The notes below the pieces were generated by a model, which did no database searches, was not told where the DNA came from, and saw only the letters and a program-made list of their open reading frames with translations. 5,539 nt of DNA from Gemmobacter sp. (GTDB taxonomy: Bacteria; Pseudomonadota; Alphaproteobacteria; Rhodobacterales; Rhodobacteraceae). Shown piece after piece: positions 4,528-5,539 of the stretch. Where the stretch lies: NCBI GenBank assembly GCA_030656535.1, contig JAUSPL010000400.1, positions 1 to 5,539 of the forward strand, given 5' to 3'. The translations under genes and the position numbers were made by a program. Each line of letters opens with the position of its first letter. Position 1 is the stretch's first letter.

Positions 4528-5539
4528 ATGCAAGACGTAGTGATCGTAGGTGCGGCGCGCACGGCGATGGGCGGGTTCCAGGGCGCATTTGGCGGCGTCG
4601 AGGCGTCAGCGCTGGGCGGAGCCGCAATTGCAGCGGCCCTGAACGGTGCAGGTGTGGCACCTGATCGGGTGGAAGAGGTTCTGATGGGCTGTGTCTTGCC
4701 CGCAGGCCAAGGTCAGGCCCCCGCGCGGCAGGCCGGCTTTGCCGCGGGACTTCCCGATTCGGTTCCGGCCACCACGTTGAACAAGATGTGCGGATCCGGC
4801 ATGAAAGCCGCGATGATCGCGCATGACCAGATCGCGCTGGGATCGACCGGCCTGATGATTGCCGGTGGCATGGAAAGCATGACCAACGCACCGTACCTGC
4901 TGCCGAAAATGCGGAACGGGGCGCGTCTGGGTCATGCGCAAGTGGTCGACCACATGTTTCTTGACGGGCTGGAGGATGCCTATGAGAAGGGCCGCCTGAT
5001 GGGCAGCTTTGCCGAGGATTGCGCGACTCTGTTCCAGTTTTCGCGCGCTGCGCAGGACGATTACGCGCTGGCCTCGCTGAACCGGGCGCTGGCGGCACAA
5101 GCATCGGGGGCCTTTGCTGCTGAAATCGCGCCGGTCAATGTGCCGGGGAAAAAGGGCGACACCACGGTCGCATCGGACGAACAGCCTGCCTCGGCACGGC
5201 CAGAAAAGATTCCGACCCTGAAGCCAGCCTTCCAAAAGGACGGGACAGTAACGGCCGCCAATTCGTCGTCGATTTCCGATGGTGCAGCCGCCTTGGTCAT
5301 GTGTTCAGCCAAAGTGGCAGCACACGAAGGTTTGCAGGTCCGCGCACGGGTGATGGGTCACGCCAGCCATGCGCATGCGCCCGCTCTGTTTGCCACCGCG
5401 CCGGTTCCTGCCGCACGAAAGCTGCTGGATCGGCTGGGCTGGACCGTGGAAGATGTCGATCTTTGGGAAGTGAACGAGGCGTTTGCGGTCGTGCCGATGG
5501 CGTTCATGGTGGACATGGGCGTGCCCCACGACAAGATGA
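4528..5539 (+). CDS. Acetyl-CoA C-acetyltransferase (thiolase), C-terminus cut by window edge
   Basis: This cytoplasmic thiolase II type enzyme condenses two acetyl-CoA to acetoacetyl-CoA, or runs the reverse reaction in fatty-acid, polyhydroxybutyrate or amino-acid breakdown. The window holds 337 residues of an expected ~390. Conserved parts: VVIVGAARTAMGGFQGAF at the N-terminus (4-21), the acyl-accepting nucleophile Cys88 in NKMCGSGMKA (85-94), GGMESMTNAPYLLP shortly after, and VNEAFAV (315-321). The frame runs on into VPHDKM, which in relatives leads to the active-site His (GHP) and second Cys (CxGGG) motifs; these lie outside. ATG at 4528 has GGGAGAGG (4515-4522) 5 bases upstream. It is divergent from the STAS operon. 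The exact assignment (phaA, atoB or another paralogue) cannot be decided without its downstream neighbours, so no symbol is given. Confidence 0.92.
   Translation, partial: MQDVVIVGAARTAMGGFQGAFGGVEASALGGAAIAAALNGAGVAPDRVEEVLMGCVLPAGQGQAPARQAGFAAGLPDSVPATTLNKMCGSGMKAAMIAHDQIALGSTGLMIAGGMESMTNAPYLLPKMRNGARLGHAQVVDHMFLDGLEDAYEKGRLMGSFAEDCATLFQFSRAAQDDYALASLNRALAAQASGAFAAEIAPVNVPGKKGDTTVASDEQPASARPEKIPTLKPAFQKDGTVTAANSSSISDGAAALVMCSAKVAAHEGLQVRARVMGHASHAHAPALFATAPVPAARKLLDRLGWTVEDVDLWEVNEAFAVVPMAFMVDMGVPHDKM

Noticed and set aside
4469..5235. Two long minus-strand open frames (211 and 209 codons) opposite the thiolase gene
   Set aside because: Their compositions are Arg/Pro/Ser- or Arg/His-rich with no domain, and the opposite strand encodes an unmistakable thiolase.

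Overview
The window reads as a GC-rich alphaproteobacterial chromosome segment, most likely from the Rhodobacteraceae (Roseobacter/Rhodobacter group). The support is codon usage, an alphaproteobacterial type of HspQ, and a STAS/HATPase partner-switching pair resembling RbaV/RbaW of Rhodobacter capsulatus. It is ordinary gene-dense housekeeping and regulatory DNA. I see no insertion sequence, phage, CRISPR array, tRNA or rRNA, and no gap between genes is longer than about 245 bases.

Layout, left to right. (1) Minus strand, 435 to the left edge: a GAF-fold free methionine-(R)-sulfoxide reductase, cut at its C-terminus by the window edge. (2) 436-677: a non-coding gap with a long hairpin and several GGTC/GACC inverted repeats. 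(3) Minus strand, 1262-678: a small lipoprotein with a lytic-transglycosylase (SLT-like) fold. (4) Plus strand, 1448-1774, divergent from it: hspQ. (5) Minus strand, 3395-1809, convergent with hspQ: a cytoplasmic gamma-glutamyltransferase-family Ntn hydrolase. A hairpin in the 34-base gap probably serves as a two-way terminator. (6) 3396-3616: a non-coding gap with a second large hairpin. (7) Minus strand, 4436-3617: a two-gene operon of a STAS anti-anti-sigma factor and a HATPase anti-sigma/serine kinase, overlapping by 11 bases. (8) Plus strand, from 4528 to the right edge: an acetyl-CoA acetyltransferase (thiolase), divergent from the operon and cut before its last catalytic motifs.

The genes do not form one pathway. 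Several share a stress and turnover theme: reduction of oxidised free methionine, protein quality control through HspQ and Lon, cell-wall trimming, gamma-glutamyl or amide turnover, and a phosphorylation-controlled partner switch. Co-location alone does not show co-regulation. The most useful regulatory reading is the 91-base divergent region 4437-4527, where a perfect TTACC-ATTC-GGTAA palindrome overlaps the -10 box of a plausible thiolase promoter. No undescribed multi-gene system is evident.
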